Positions 15,459 through 24,758 of a stretch of 64,000 bases of DNA are shown here, one piece after another (position 1 is the stretch's first letter; each line of letters opens with the position of its first letter). Under the pieces are notes generated by a model. The model ran no database searches. It worked only from the letters and a program-made list of their open reading frames with translations, and had not been told where the DNA came from. This DNA is from Actinomycetota bacterium. Lineage in GTDB: Bacteria > Actinomycetota > CADDZG01 > JAHWKV01 > JAOPZY01. The translations under genes and the position numbers were made by a program. The DNA is taken from positions 1-64,000 of the forward strand of contig DASTWV010000004.1 of assembly GCA_035765775.1 (NCBI GenBank), given 5' to 3'.

Positions 15459-16463
15459 ATGAGCATCTCGCTCCTCGAGGAGGTCCCGCCGCCCCGCCGC
15501 TCCCCCATCCCCGGGGTGCGGGAGGCGATGGAGCACCGCCGCCAGCAGCGGGGCGGGCGGGCGTACACGGCGGCGGGCTGGGCGGGGGCGGTGCTGTTCC
15601 TCGCCGTCGTCGTCGCCCTGGTGGTCAGCCTGGTGGCCAGCGCCAGCCCGGCGTTCGCCCACTCGGGGATCGCATTCCTGTGGGGGGGCACCTGGGACCC
15701 GGTGCACACGGTGTTCGGGGCCGGGGTTTTCGTGGTCGGGACCTTGATCACCACGGCCGTGGCGCTGGTCCTGGCGGTGCCGATCGGCGTCGGCGGGGCG
15801 GCCTTCCTGGCCGAGATGGCGCCCCGGCGCCTCGCCCAGCCGCTCGGGGTGCTCATCGACCTGCTCGCCGCCGTGCCCAGCATCGTCGTCGGCCTGTGGG
15901 GTCTGCTGGTGCTGACCCCGGTGTTCACCCACCACGTCGAGCCCTTCCTGGGCCGGGTGCCGGTCGTGGACCTCCTGTTCCGGGGCCCGGCCCTCGGCTC
16001 CTCGATGCTGCTGGCCGGGGTGGTGCTGGCGGTCATGATCCTGCCCACCATCGTCGCCCTGTCCCGCACCGCCCTGGGCGGGGTGCTGGACGCCGACCGG
16101 GAGGCGGCGATGGCCCTGGGCGCCACCCGCTGGCAGGTCACCCGGCGGGCCGTCATCCCCGGCGCCCGGGGGGGCATCGAGGCGGCCGTCACCCTGGCCA
16201 CCGGGCGGGCGCTCGGTGAGTCGATCGCCGTGGCGATGGTGATCGGCAACCGCTTCGCCCTGCCGCACAGCGTGGGGACTGCCCTGCTCTCCCCGGGGGC
16301 GACGCTCGGCTCGGCGGTCATCAACACTTTCGCCGGGGCGACCACCGCGCTAGAGCGCAGCGCCATCATCGGCCTGGTGGTGGTCCTGTTGGCCATCAGC
16401 GCGGCCGTGAACCTGGCCGGGCAGGTGCTCCTGCGCCGCCGGCGGCGCCGGGAGGGACCATGA
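15459..16463 (+). CDS. pstC: Phosphate ABC transporter permease PstC
   Basis: A 334-residue inner-membrane permease with six main hydrophobic helices and the binding-protein-dependent transport loop (AAMALGATRWQVTRRAVIPG), where the ATPase PstB docks. It forms the phosphate channel with PstA. It begins 117 bp after pstS, leaving room for the repeat element described separately, and overlaps pstA by four bases. Confidence 0.92.
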   Translation: MSISLLEEVPPPRRSPIPGVREAMEHRRQQRGGRAYTAAGWAGAVLFLAVVVALVVSLVASASPAFAHSGIAFLWGGTWDPVHTVFGAGVFVVGTLITTAVALVLAVPIGVGGAAFLAEMAPRRLAQPLGVLIDLLAAVPSIVVGLWGLLVLTPVFTHHVEPFLGRVPVVDLLFRGPALGSSMLLAGVVLAVMILPTIVALSRTALGGVLDADREAAMALGATRWQVTRRAVIPGARGGIEAAVTLATGRALGESIAVAMVIGNRFALPHSVGTALLSPGATLGSAVINTFAGATTALERSAIIGLVVVLLAISAAVNLAGQVLLRRRRRREGP

Positions 16464-17458
16464 GCGACGGGGGCGGGCTCGAGGTGCTCGACGTTCGGCC
16501 CGAGCTCCTGCCCGACGAGCCCCTCCCCCCTGCCCTGGCGGCGGGGGCCGCCGAGCGCCGTCGGGCGATCCGGGTGGCCGCCGCCCGCACCCTGGGCCGG
16601 CGCCAGGCGACCAAGCGGGTGGCGACCGTGCTGTGCGCCGTCGCCACGGCGGTGTGCCTGGCGCCCCTGGTGGCGCTCATCGCCTACACCACCGCCCGGG
16701 GCATCCACGCCCTCAGCCTCGGGTTCCTCCTCCACGAACCCACCCCGCCCGGCATCCCGGGCGGGGGCATCGCCAACGCCGTCGTGGGGTCCCTGCTGAT
16801 CGTCGGGCTGGGGGCCACCCTGGCCATCCCGCTCGGCATCCTGGCCGCACTCTTCCTGTTCGAGCGCCGGGGCATGTTCGCATCGGCGCTCCGCCTGGCG
16901 GGCGACGTCCTCGCCGGCGTGCCCTCGATCGCCATCGGGATCTTCGCCTATGCCGTCGTCGTCGAGCCGCTCGGGTTCTCCGCTCTGGCGGGCAGCGCCG
17001 CCCTCGGGGTCCTGATGCTGCCCATCGTCATGCGGTCGGCCGAGGCCGCCATGCGGTCGGTGCCGGTGGACCTGCGGGAGGCCGCCCTGGCCCTGGGGGC
17101 CCGGCGCTCCCGGGTGGCCCGGTCGGTCGTCCTGCGGGGGGCGCTGGCGGGCCTGGTGACCGGGTCGCTGCTCGCTCTCGCCCGGGCCGTGGGCGAGACC
17201 GCCCCCCTGCTGTTCACCGCCTTCGGCAACCAGTTCTTCAATCTCTCGCCCACCCAACCCACCGCCGCCCTGCCGTTGGTGATCTTCTCGAGCGGCACCC
17301 AACCCTTCCCCGACGCCCAGCAGGTCGCCTGGGGCACGGCCCTGGTGCTGCTGATGCTGGTCCTGGTGCTCAGTCTGGGCGCCCGGGCGATCGCCGGCCG
17401 TCTGACGAGGACCGGGCGTCGGGCGCCGGGCATCACCGAGATTGCCGAAGGAATGTGA
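16460..17458 (+). CDS. pstA: Phosphate ABC transporter permease PstA
   Basis: A 332-residue permease with the conserved EAALALGARRSRVARSVVLR loop and six hydrophobic segments. The N-terminal 55 residues are a charged cytoplasmic extension (ERRRAIRVAAARTLGRRQAT). It pairs with PstC. The ATG overlaps the pstC stop (ATGA), and pstB follows after one base, so the three proteins are translationally linked. Confidence 0.92.
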   Translation: MSDGGGLEVLDVRPELLPDEPLPPALAAGAAERRRAIRVAAARTLGRRQATKRVATVLCAVATAVCLAPLVALIAYTTARGIHALSLGFLLHEPTPPGIPGGGIANAVVGSLLIVGLGATLAIPLGILAALFLFERRGMFASALRLAGDVLAGVPSIAIGIFAYAVVVEPLGFSALAGSAALGVLMLPIVMRSAEAAMRSVPVDLREAALALGARRSRVARSVVLRGALAGLVTGSLLALARAVGETAPLLFTAFGNQFFNLSPTQPTAALPLVIFSSGTQPFPDAQQVAWGTALVLLMLVLVLSLGARAIAGRLTRTGRRAPGITEIAEGM

Positions 17459-17459
17459 G

Positions 17460-18347
17460 ATGGCCGTGACCGAGTCCGCCAAATCCACCGGGCCCACCGC
17501 CCCAGCCCAGACCGCCCCTGCACCGCCCGAGGCTCCCAAACGGCCCCCCACCGCCCGGGAGCGGGTCGTCGAGGCCGAGACCGCCGTCGCCCTCGAGGGG
17601 GTCGGGGTGCGCTTCGGCGACCACCAGGTGGTGCGGGACGTCACCCTGAACCTGGCCCGCAACAAGGTCACCGCCCTGGTCGGGCCGTCGGGGTGCGGCA
17701 AAACCACCATCCTGCGGGCGATCAACCGGCTGCACGACGCCACCGGCGGCACGGTCAGCGGGTCGATCCGGGTGGGCGACCTCGACGTCTACGCCCGGGA
17801 CACCCGCCCGGAGCTGGTGCGCAGCCGGATCGGCATGGTCTTCCAGCGCCCGAACCCCTTCCCGACGATGAGCATCTTCGAGAACGTGGTCTCCGGCCTG
17901 CGCTTCAACGGGGTCCGCAGCCGGACGATCCTGGGGGAGGCGGCCGAGGCTGCCCTGCACCACGCCGCCCTGTGGGAGCTGGTGAAGGACCGCCTGCACG
18001 CCCCGGCCGCCGTGCTGTCGGGCGGCCAGCAGCAGCGCCTGTGCATCGCCCGGGCGCTGGCGGTCGAGCCCGAGGTGCTGCTGATGGACGAGCCGTGCTC
18101 GGCCCTGGACCCGGTGGCCACCGCCAAGATCGAGGAGTTGATCTCCCGGCTGGCGGTCGACGTGACCGTGGGCCTGGTGACCCACAACATGTTCCAGGCC
18201 CGCCGGGTGTCGGACTACACCGCCGTGTTCCTGCTGGGCGAGGACCGGGCGACCGGCGAGCTGGTGGAGTACGGCCACACCGAGCACATCTTCGAGGTCC
18301 CGATGGACCGGCGGACCCACGAGTACGTGACCGGGCGGGTGGGGTGA
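17460..18347 (+). CDS. pstB: Phosphate ABC transporter ATP-binding protein
   Basis: A 295-residue ATPase with Walker A GPSGCGKTT, signature LSGGQQQR, Walker B VLLMDEPCSALDP and the switch histidine in LVTHNMFQARR. It drives phosphate import through PstCA. ATG 17460 is seven bases after GAAGGA. The first 40 residues, rich in Pro and Ala, are an extension relative to usual PstB of about 255 residues. No phoU follows; the operon ends here and a long non-coding stretch begins. Confidence 0.93.
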   Translation: MAVTESAKSTGPTAPAQTAPAPPEAPKRPPTARERVVEAETAVALEGVGVRFGDHQVVRDVTLNLARNKVTALVGPSGCGKTTILRAINRLHDATGGTVSGSIRVGDLDVYARDTRPELVRSRIGMVFQRPNPFPTMSIFENVVSGLRFNGVRSRTILGEAAEAALHHAALWELVKDRLHAPAAVLSGGQQQRLCIARALAVEPEVLLMDEPCSALDPVATAKIEELISRLAVDVTVGLVTHNMFQARRVSDYTAVFLLGEDRATGELVEYGHTEHIFEVPMDRRTHEYVTGRVG

Positions 18348-19218
18348 GCTCCGGGGAGCGGGTGGCTCGAGCCGTGGGTGCAGGTCGATCACCATCGACC
18401 GGTCGCTTTGGATGGCCAGCGAGTAGGACCCTTGCGTGATCGCCTCCACGCAGAGCGGGACCACACCGTGGATCTCGGCCAGTACGGTCGCTCGATCGGC
18501 GAAAGCTACGACCCCAGCCACGATCCCCGGTGTTATCCGGCAGTTACTCCTCTAGTTATTCCTCGACGTCGCCGCCCCGTCCGATAGCTGGCGCTAGAGA
18601 AACTGGACCGCCTGGTCGGTCGCCGCCTGCCCGGTGGGGGCCAGCGGGACCAATGCCCTCTCCTCGGAGGAGTCCGGCCCCGGCGTCACCACGATCGGCG
18701 ACAACCTTTGAGCAGCCGGATTGAATAATCGAGGGGGGCGTCACTTCCCCTCCCTGGCCGCCACGGAGGGTGACGGCTGCTCACTAATAGCGCATAACAC
18801 CCGGCCCCACCCCCCGCCTGGGGCGCGTCATACATAGTTAACAGCCGCTCCAAACGCGAGACTACTCCCGCGGTCGAGCCAAATTTTTTATCAAGGGTGT
18901 CCCACATGGTACCGATTGTGGATAATTGGCAGGGGCAGCTGGGTATTTCAAGATATTTCCATCCCACCCAGCATTAGCAATTCTTAATCTTAGTATCTGA
19001 CCGATTTATCCCTGGACACTCACGACTGACGCAAGTACGGTACCGGGCGCGGTGAAAGCGGAATAAGCAGAACCGCGCGTCGGGGTGTTGCAAAGACCCG
19101 GCGTCGAAATCTGGTCGCCTGGCGCCCGGGGGAGCAAGCGGCGAACCCGACCCCCCGCCAGTTCGGTTGTCAAGCTTTGCCGCGCGAACGCGGCTGAGGC
19201 AGAAAGGAGTACAGGGGT
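18348..19218. other. Long intergenic region and structured leader, no gene seen
   Basis: About 870 bp between pstB and the surface-protein operon. The middle (about 18700-19000) is AT-richer than its surroundings, as expected of a promoter region, but no convincing -35/-10 pair was found. The last 200 bases fold well. GCGCGGT (19047-19053) pairs with ACCGCGC (19072-19078), and GCCGCG-cgaa-CGCGGC (19179-19194) ends eight bases before the ribosome site. The layout resembles a regulatory 5' leader, but I could not match it to c-di-GMP, c-di-AMP or cobalamin riboswitch cores. Confidence 0.5.
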
Positions 19219-19710
19219 ATGAAGTTTTCATCCCGAAAGCGCAAGCTGATCGTGGGCGGCGTCGCCGCCGCTGTGTTGGCGGGTACGATCGGCGCCTTCG
19301 CGTTCTTCACCAGCACGGGCTCGGGCACCGGTTCCGGCAACGTGGGCACGGCGACGAACTGGAACGTGGTCGAGACCTCGCACACCGGGACTCTGTTGCC
19401 AGGCACGGCGACGGAGACAGTGACCTTCACCGTCACCAACGCAGGCGGAGCCGCCCAGTCGCTCAACACCGTGACCGCGACCGTTGACAGCAGCGGTGGC
19501 AACATCACCCAGGCCGGAGTCCCGATTTCCGGTTGCTCGGCAAGCTGGTTCTCGGTGACAAGCCCCTTGACCACCACGCCGGCGGTGCCGACCACTGTCG
19601 CCCCTGGGGGCACCGTCGCCGCATCGACCGTCGTCACGATGATCGAGTCCGGCACCAACCAGGACCCCTGTCAGGGCGCGGCCCCGGACATCACCGCCTT
19701 CGCCAGTTAG
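19219..19710 (+). CDS. SipW/TasA-like exported surface protein
   Basis: A 163-residue protein. A basic start (KFSSRKRKLIVGG) and hydrophobic stretch ending AGTIGAFAFFTSTGSGTGSG give the signal-peptide type of SipW-processed TasA/camelysin-like proteins, followed by a beta-rich Thr/Val domain with two cysteines. Related proteins form biofilm fibres or surface layers; that role here is inference. AAAGGAG is nine bases before the ATG. A perfect 12-bp hairpin follows the gene, so this first product may be made in excess over the other three. No sipW signal peptidase gene is in the window. Confidence 0.65.
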   Translation: MKFSSRKRKLIVGGVAAAVLAGTIGAFAFFTSTGSGTGSGNVGTATNWNVVETSHTGTLLPGTATETVTFTVTNAGGAAQSLNTVTATVDSSGGNITQAGVPISGCSASWFSVTSPLTTTPAVPTTVAPGGTVAASTVVTMIESGTNQDPCQGAAPDITAFAS

Positions 19711-19735
19711 CGAGCATCAACATCCGTCGCTTGAC

Positions 19736-19764
19736 GCCGGGCCGTGGCCGAACCACGGCCCGGC
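19736..19764 (+). terminator. Hairpin after first gene of surface-protein operon (attenuator/processing site)
   Basis: GCCGGGCCGTGG (19736-19747) and CCACGGCCCGGC (19753-19764) form a perfect 12-bp stem with loop CCGAA. No U-tract follows, so it may be a partial terminator or an RNA-stabilising 3' end that favours the first gene. Confidence 0.7.
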
Positions 19765-19840
19765 GCAGGCGGGCCGGACGCTACAACCTCGACGTTCAAG
19801 GCCGCAGGAAGCAACCGAGCGAAGTTCAGGGAATAGCCCT

Positions 19841-20989
19841 ATGAGTTCCAAAGCCGGAGGAAGCAAAGCAGGGTGGGGCCGGATTGCGGTGGGCATTGCC
19901 GCGGTCGTCGGTGTCGTCGCTGGCGCCATCTGGGCCGGTTCGGCCGCCCTGGCGGCACCCGCAACCCCAAGGCCCACGATCACGTCGGGACCCGGCGACC
20001 CGACCACCTCGCGGACGGCGTCATTCACCTATGCCGACAGCAAGTCGGGAGCCTCCTTCCGCTGCGCTTTGGACTCCGGTGACTTCCACTCGTGCTCCAC
20101 GAGCGGCAAGACCTACACCAACCTCTCTCTCGGTTCGCACACCTTCCGGGTGGAGGCCAGGGCGTTCTCGCTGGGCGAGAGCTCCCCGGCGTCCTGGACC
20201 TGGACCATCGTCGATCCCAATGGTCCCCCGAAGCCGGTCATCACCGAGCGGGCGGACAGCACCACACGGGACACCAACCCTGAGTTCGGGTACTACGACC
20301 TGCAGGGCAACGTTCACTTCCTGTGCTCGCTCGATGGCGGCCCGCAGGTGCACTGCACGGGTGACACCGACCACGACGGCGACAATTTCTCCAACAAGCA
20401 CTGCAACTCCGACAACGACAACGAGAACGGGGACGATCGAGACGGCGATGACGACGGGCAGGGCGGCCGGAACGGTTGCTCCTTCGGCGAGATCGAGTAC
20501 CACCACCTCTCGCCCGGCGAGCACTGCTTTTCGGTCGTCGCCGTAGACCGGGCCGGGACGCAGAGCACACCCGCCGAGTTCTGCTGGACGATCAAGGGCA
20601 AGAACAACAACCAGCCGTTCTCGATCAGCGGCAACGCCAGCTCGCCCTTCTTCCCGGGTGCCCCCGCCCAACCGCTGGACTTGGTCCTCACGAACCCGAA
20701 CAACTACGACCTCAGAGTGACGAGCATCACAGTCGGCGTGCAGGCAGGCACGACGTCGCCCGGGGGCGGTCCCGTGCCCGCCTGCAACGGCACGACCAAC
20801 ATCACGGTGACCCGGCAGTTCAGCGGAACGGTGATCGTTCCGGCCAATTCGACGAAGTCGCTGACCGATCTCGGCGCGGCCGCATCGCAGTTCCCGCTCC
20901 TGCAGATGCCTGACCTACCGGTGAGCCAGGACGCTTGTCAGGGCGTCACCTTCCACATGTCGTACGCAGGAACTGGAGTGCAGGCATGA
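19841..20989 (+). CDS. Exported protein with Ig-like folds and an Asp-rich insert
   Basis: A 382-residue protein with an N-terminal signal or anchor helix (VGIAAVVGVVAGAIWAGSAA). Repeated beta-sandwich segments follow (TSRTASFTYADSKSGASFRC and TRDTNPEFGYYDLQGNVHFL) with paired cysteines. Between them lies an acidic insert (SDNDNENGDDRDGDDDG) that could bind calcium. The C-terminal part, from SISGNASSPFFPGAPAQPLD on, resembles the domain of the next two small proteins. No enzyme motif is seen. It is probably a surface or appendage component made with its neighbours; its stop overlaps the next start as ATGA. Confidence 0.6.
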   Translation: MSSKAGGSKAGWGRIAVGIAAVVGVVAGAIWAGSAALAAPATPRPTITSGPGDPTTSRTASFTYADSKSGASFRCALDSGDFHSCSTSGKTYTNLSLGSHTFRVEARAFSLGESSPASWTWTIVDPNGPPKPVITERADSTTRDTNPEFGYYDLQGNVHFLCSLDGGPQVHCTGDTDHDGDNFSNKHCNSDNDNENGDDRDGDDDGQGGRNGCSFGEIEYHHLSPGEHCFSVVAVDRAGTQSTPAEFCWTIKGKNNNQPFSISGNASSPFFPGAPAQPLDLVLTNPNNYDLRVTSITVGVQAGTTSPGGGPVPACNGTTNITVTRQFSGTVIVPANSTKSLTDLGAAASQFPLLQMPDLPVSQDACQGVTFHMSYAGTGVQA

Positions 20990-21459
20990 GGCGGCCGATT
21001 CTGGTTGCAATCTTCTGCGCCCTGACGATGTTGCTGAGCGCGGGCGCGGCCCGGGCCTATTTCTCTGGTAGCGGCTCCGGCACGGGAACCGCCAGCGTGG
21101 GGACGATGCAGGCCGTCACCGTGGCGGCCTACACAGGCGAGACCCTCACCTCACAGCTCTACCCGGGTGGCCCCGCCGCTGACGTGGTTCTCAAGGTCAC
21201 GAATCCCAACAACTTCACTGTGACGGTCACGAGTGTGACTGCCGGGGTCGGCCCGATCACTGCTGATGGCAGCCACCCGGCCTGCACGACCACCGGGGTG
21301 ACGTTCACCGCCCCAGGCACCGTGAACCTCGCTGTGCCAGCCAACACCACCGGCGCGGTCTTTCACCTGCCGGGCGCCGCCGCAATGAGCACGGCCTCGT
21401 CGAACGGTTGCCAGGGAGCGACCTTCAGCATCCCCGTCCAGATCACGGTGCACTCATGA
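20986..21459 (+). CDS. Small SipW/TasA-like exported protein
   Basis: A 157-residue protein with a classic signal peptide (RRPILVAIFCALTMLLSAGA) leading to ARAYFSGSGSGTGTASVGTM, which resembles the processed start of the first operon product. The rest is a beta-rich domain with two cysteines and the phrase VTNPNNFTVTVTSVTAGVG. The end of the preceding protein carries a similar phrase. It probably belongs to the same fibre or surface structure. It starts at ATG 20986, overlapping the upstream stop, and its own stop overlaps the next start in the same way. Confidence 0.65.
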   Translation: MRRPILVAIFCALTMLLSAGAARAYFSGSGSGTGTASVGTMQAVTVAAYTGETLTSQLYPGGPAADVVLKVTNPNNFTVTVTSVTAGVGPITADGSHPACTTTGVTFTAPGTVNLAVPANTTGAVFHLPGAAAMSTASSNGCQGATFSIPVQITVHS

Positions 21460-23291
21460 GCAGAGGGACTCGTTCGTACGCTCGCGCCGTCAGCACCGGC
21501 CGAGCCTCGCGCCGGCTCGTCCTGGGCCTCGTGATGCTCATGATCTGTGCCACCATCGGCGGGGCCTTTGCGTTCTTCACGACCACGAACTCGAGCAACC
21601 CGGCCACCGCTGCCGCCCAGGGCCTGCCTCAGGGCGCCACACCCACCCTCGCCACCTTCGGGACCACCGTCACCGTGACCTTCGCCACGGTGAGCACCAC
21701 TGGTACGCCTGCCGCCCAGGTCACCAACTACAACGTCGTTCGCTATGTGTCTGGGACCGCATCGTCCAGCCCGATCACTGGAAGCTGCAGCACCGTCGGG
21801 ACCACAGTCGCCTGCGTCGACAACGCCGGCACCGGCAGCTGGCAGTACACCGACACGCCGGTCCTGGCGAACTGGACGGGCCAGGAGAGCGCCAAGAGCG
21901 CCGGCATCACCGTGGGCGCTCCGCCGCAGGTGACCTCCATCAATCGCAACGACGCCAACCCCACCAAGGCCGCCACCCTCCACTGGACGGTGACCTTCAA
22001 CCAGCCCGTGGTGCACGTCTCCACGAGCAACTTCTCGCTGGCCACCAGCGGTCTGACCCGCACGCCGAGCATCTCGCTCTCGCCGGCGTCCGGGCCGGCG
22101 ACGACCTACATCGTCACCGCCACCACCTCCGGCGTGTCGGGGTCGGGCACCATCGGCCTGAACCTCACCAGTGCGGGCACAATCCAGAACTCATCAGCTC
22201 AAGCTCTCGCTGGACCGCTGCCCTTCCCGGGTCAGACCTACAACTTCGACAATCAAGACCCGTCGGTGGCCATCACCCAGGTAAACGGGAACACGGTCAC
22301 ATTTCCCTTCTTTACCACCGGGACCGTGACCTCGATCGGCGGCACATGTGGAATAGCAACCGGCGACTTGATCACCGTAACGCTCACCGTGTCATCCCCG
22401 CCGCAGACCGGCACCACAACCTGTAATGCGGGAGGTACCTGGAACTTCACGCTTGGGACCTCGCTGACGGCCACGGGGTCATACACGGCCACCGCGTCCC
22501 AGGCGGACAGCGTCGGCAACCTCGGCACCGCAACGGTGACGATCAACATCGACCGGACGGCGCCCACCATCTCGCTCACGCAGGTCAACGGCGCCACTGT
22601 CACCTTCCCGTACGCCACCAACGCGACCTCTGTCAATTCGGTCGGTGGCAGTTGTGGAACAGCGAGTGGCGACTTGGCGCCGGTGACCGTCACAATCACG
22701 GTGCAGGCGCAGACTGGCGCGGCAAATTGTGCCAGCGGCTCTTGGACCTACACACTGGGTACGCCTCTAACGGCACAGGGCACGTATACGGCAAGCGCTA
22801 GCCAGAGCGATTCGGCGGGCAATGTCGGCGCCACAGGTGTCAAGACAATCATCATTGACCGGACCCCCCCAACGGCCACCGTCACCTTCCCAGTGACCGG
22901 AACGAGCTACTCCATCGGCAACAACGGAACAAACAGTTGGGACGGCAACTCCTGCATTGTCAACGGCGTGAGTGGGACCATGTGTGGCACGGCTGGCGAC
23001 AGCGGGAGCGGCGTTGCTACGGTGCAGATTGCCGTGTTCTCGGCGACGGCGAACAAGTGGTGGGACGGCTCTTTCAATCTCACTACCGGAGCGGCCAGCT
23101 TCACCTTGTCCACTGAGACCTTCTTCACGGTCGCCGGCACCACAGCCTGGAGCCAGACCTGGAACAACCTTGCGTTTGGCCCAGCGCCAACAGGCAACCA
23201 GACGTTAGCCTTCACCGTCCAGGCTCAATCGATCGATGCAGCAGGCAACACCTCTGCGCCCGCAACGGTTTCGTTCAGCGTCAAGAAATAG
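21456..23291 (+). CDS. Large exported protein with Ig-like repeats
   Basis: A 611-residue protein with a SipW-type signal (LGLVMLMICATIGGAFAFFT). A fibronectin/Ig-like domain, an SbsA-like Ig segment (FNQPVVHVSTSNFSL), two similar repeats of about 95 residues (VAITQVNGNTVTFPFFTTG and ISLTQVNGATVTFPYATNA) and a final Ig-like domain follow. The two repeats suggest internal duplication. Codon use after about 22240 is looser and less GC-rich than in neighbouring genes, a hint of later acquisition of the repeat part. It is the last gene of the operon and may be the tip or adhesive component; no catalytic motif is seen. Confidence 0.65.
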   Translation: MSRGTRSYARAVSTGRASRRLVLGLVMLMICATIGGAFAFFTTTNSSNPATAAAQGLPQGATPTLATFGTTVTVTFATVSTTGTPAAQVTNYNVVRYVSGTASSSPITGSCSTVGTTVACVDNAGTGSWQYTDTPVLANWTGQESAKSAGITVGAPPQVTSINRNDANPTKAATLHWTVTFNQPVVHVSTSNFSLATSGLTRTPSISLSPASGPATTYIVTATTSGVSGSGTIGLNLTSAGTIQNSSAQALAGPLPFPGQTYNFDNQDPSVAITQVNGNTVTFPFFTTGTVTSIGGTCGIATGDLITVTLTVSSPPQTGTTTCNAGGTWNFTLGTSLTATGSYTATASQADSVGNLGTATVTINIDRTAPTISLTQVNGATVTFPYATNATSVNSVGGSCGTASGDLAPVTVTITVQAQTGAANCASGSWTYTLGTPLTAQGTYTASASQSDSAGNVGATGVKTIIIDRTPPTATVTFPVTGTSYSIGNNGTNSWDGNSCIVNGVSGTMCGTAGDSGSGVATVQIAVFSATANKWWDGSFNLTTGAASFTLSTETFFTVAGTTAWSQTWNNLAFGPAPTGNQTLAFTVQAQSIDAAGNTSAPATVSFSVKK

Positions 23292-23336
23292 ACGCGCAGA
23301 CTTTATTTTGCAGCGGAGGCGACCAGCGGCAGCCAG

Positions 23337-23612
23337 CTACGAGCGGGCCGCGATTTCCCGAAAAAGCGCTTCAGCATTTCGACCCGTGGATGCGTCGAGG
23401 GCGGACTCGCAATCCTCGAGGCTGACTAGCGCCTCCTGCTCGCCCGCCGTTACCCGGATCTTGTAGCGGATGATGTGCGGCCGGGCCCCGCCCGGGGCAG
23501 CAAACTCAACCCGCTCGTCAGACGCCGCGACCTCGGCAGTGAACTCGGAGCCTTCGCCGCCGAACCGCTCCCGCAGCCGTTCGCAGAGCTTCTCGGCCTC
23601 ATCCCGGATCAC
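23337..23612 (-). CDS. Small hypothetical protein coupled to threonine aldolase
   Basis: A 91-residue soluble protein that I do not recognise: a helical start (AEKLCERLRERFGGEGSEF), then predicted strands (RPHIIRYKIRVTAGEQEALV) and an acidic helix. It begins with a GTG that overlaps the stop of the threonine aldolase gene as GTGA, so it is almost certainly translated with it. No signal peptide or metal site is visible. Confidence 0.55.
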   Translation of the reverse strand: MIRDEAEKLCERLRERFGGEGSEFTAEVAASDERVEFAAPGGARPHIIRYKIRVTAGEQEALVSLEDCESALDASTGRNAEALFREIAARS

Positions 23613-24649
23613 CGCACCACCTCGCCGATCGCCTCCAGGGCCAGCTCGATGTCCTCGGCCGACACGTCCTTGTGCGTCACCATCCGCACCGTACCCGGCC
23701 CGAAGGTGAAGAATTTGACCCCGCTCTCCGCCAGGCGGGCGACGAACTCGTCCGGCGTGAAGCCCAAGGGCGCCGTCCGGACCATGACGATATTGGTCTC
23801 CACCCCGGGCACGTCCACCGCCCCGTCCCGCAGGGCGGCGATCCCCGATGCCAGCCGGCGGGCGTTCTCATGGTCGAGAGGGATCCGCTCCACCATCGTC
23901 TCCAGGCCCACCAGGGCGGCCGCCGCCAGGATGCCCACCTGGCGCATCCCGCCGCCCAGCAGCTTGCGGAACCGGCGAGCCTTGGCCACGAACGAAGCAG
24001 ACCCAACCACCATCGACCCCACCGGGGCCGACAGCGCCTTCGAGAAAGCGAACATCAGCCCGTCGGTCAGCCGGCGGTACTCGGAGACCGGGACACCGGA
24101 GGCGGCAGAGGCGTTGAACAGGCGGGCGCCGTCCATGTAGACGGCTAGGCCGTGCTCGTCGGCGACCTTGCGCAGCGCCACCAGCTCGTCGATGGGGTAG
24201 ACCGCCCCGCCCTCCTGGTTGTGGGTGTTCTCGACGGCCACCACCCGGGTCCGGGGCAGGTAATCCAGGGGCGCCCGGACCGCCTCAGCCACATCGGCGG
24301 GGTCCAGCACCCCCCGCCGGTCGGGCAGCCACCGGGGCTGCACTCCGCCGAAGGCCGAGATGGCCGCCCCTTCGTAGTGCAGGAAGTGGGCGTTGCGGGT
24401 GCACAGCACCTCGTCGCCCGGTTCGGTGAGGGACTTCAGCCCCACGAGGTTGGCCATCCGCCCGCTGGGCACGAACACCGACGCCTCGGCCCCGAAGAGC
24501 TGGTTCACCCGGGCCTCCAGCGCCTGGGCGGTGGGGTCCTCGCCCAGGAAGTCGTCGCCCACCTCGCAGGTCGCCATCGCCTGGCGCATGGCCTCGGTGG
24601 GCTTGGTGACGGTGTCGGACCGCAGATCGACCACCCGGTCCGTCGTCAC
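23609..24649 (-). CDS. Low-specificity threonine aldolase (PLP enzyme)
   Basis: A 346-residue fold-type I PLP enzyme that splits threonine or allo-threonine to glycine and acetaldehyde. It opens with VVDLRSDTVTKPTEAMRQAM, the family signature. It contains the aldolase histidine region (NAHFLHYEGAAISAFGG), ENTHNQEGGAVYP, the PLP aspartate in YMDGARLFNA and the Schiff-base lysine in FSKALSAPVGS. GTG 24649 gives normal family length; the open frame continues to 24745 but the extra 32 residues are unlike the family. Confidence 0.88.
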   Translation of the reverse strand: MTTDRVVDLRSDTVTKPTEAMRQAMATCEVGDDFLGEDPTAQALEARVNQLFGAEASVFVPSGRMANLVGLKSLTEPGDEVLCTRNAHFLHYEGAAISAFGGVQPRWLPDRRGVLDPADVAEAVRAPLDYLPRTRVVAVENTHNQEGGAVYPIDELVALRKVADEHGLAVYMDGARLFNASAASGVPVSEYRRLTDGLMFAFSKALSAPVGSMVVGSASFVAKARRFRKLLGGGMRQVGILAAAALVGLETMVERIPLDHENARRLASGIAALRDGAVDVPGVETNIVMVRTAPLGFTPDEFVARLAESGVKFFTFGPGTVRMVTHKDVSAEDIELALEAIGEVVR

Positions 24650-24758
24650 GTGGACCGGGCGGGAAGACGTGTAGGCGACCACGAAAGGCAGTCTAGCGCC
24701 GGCCCTCGGCAACGAATCCCCGACGAACCTGACAGGCGCCCGCACGGCCCCCCAGACC

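Noticed and set aside
18900-19210. Known riboswitch (c-di-GMP, c-di-AMP or cobalamin) before the surface operon
   Set aside because: Fragments such as GCAAAG and GAACCCGAC occur, but the conserved cores and their order are missing. Kept only as an unclassified leader.
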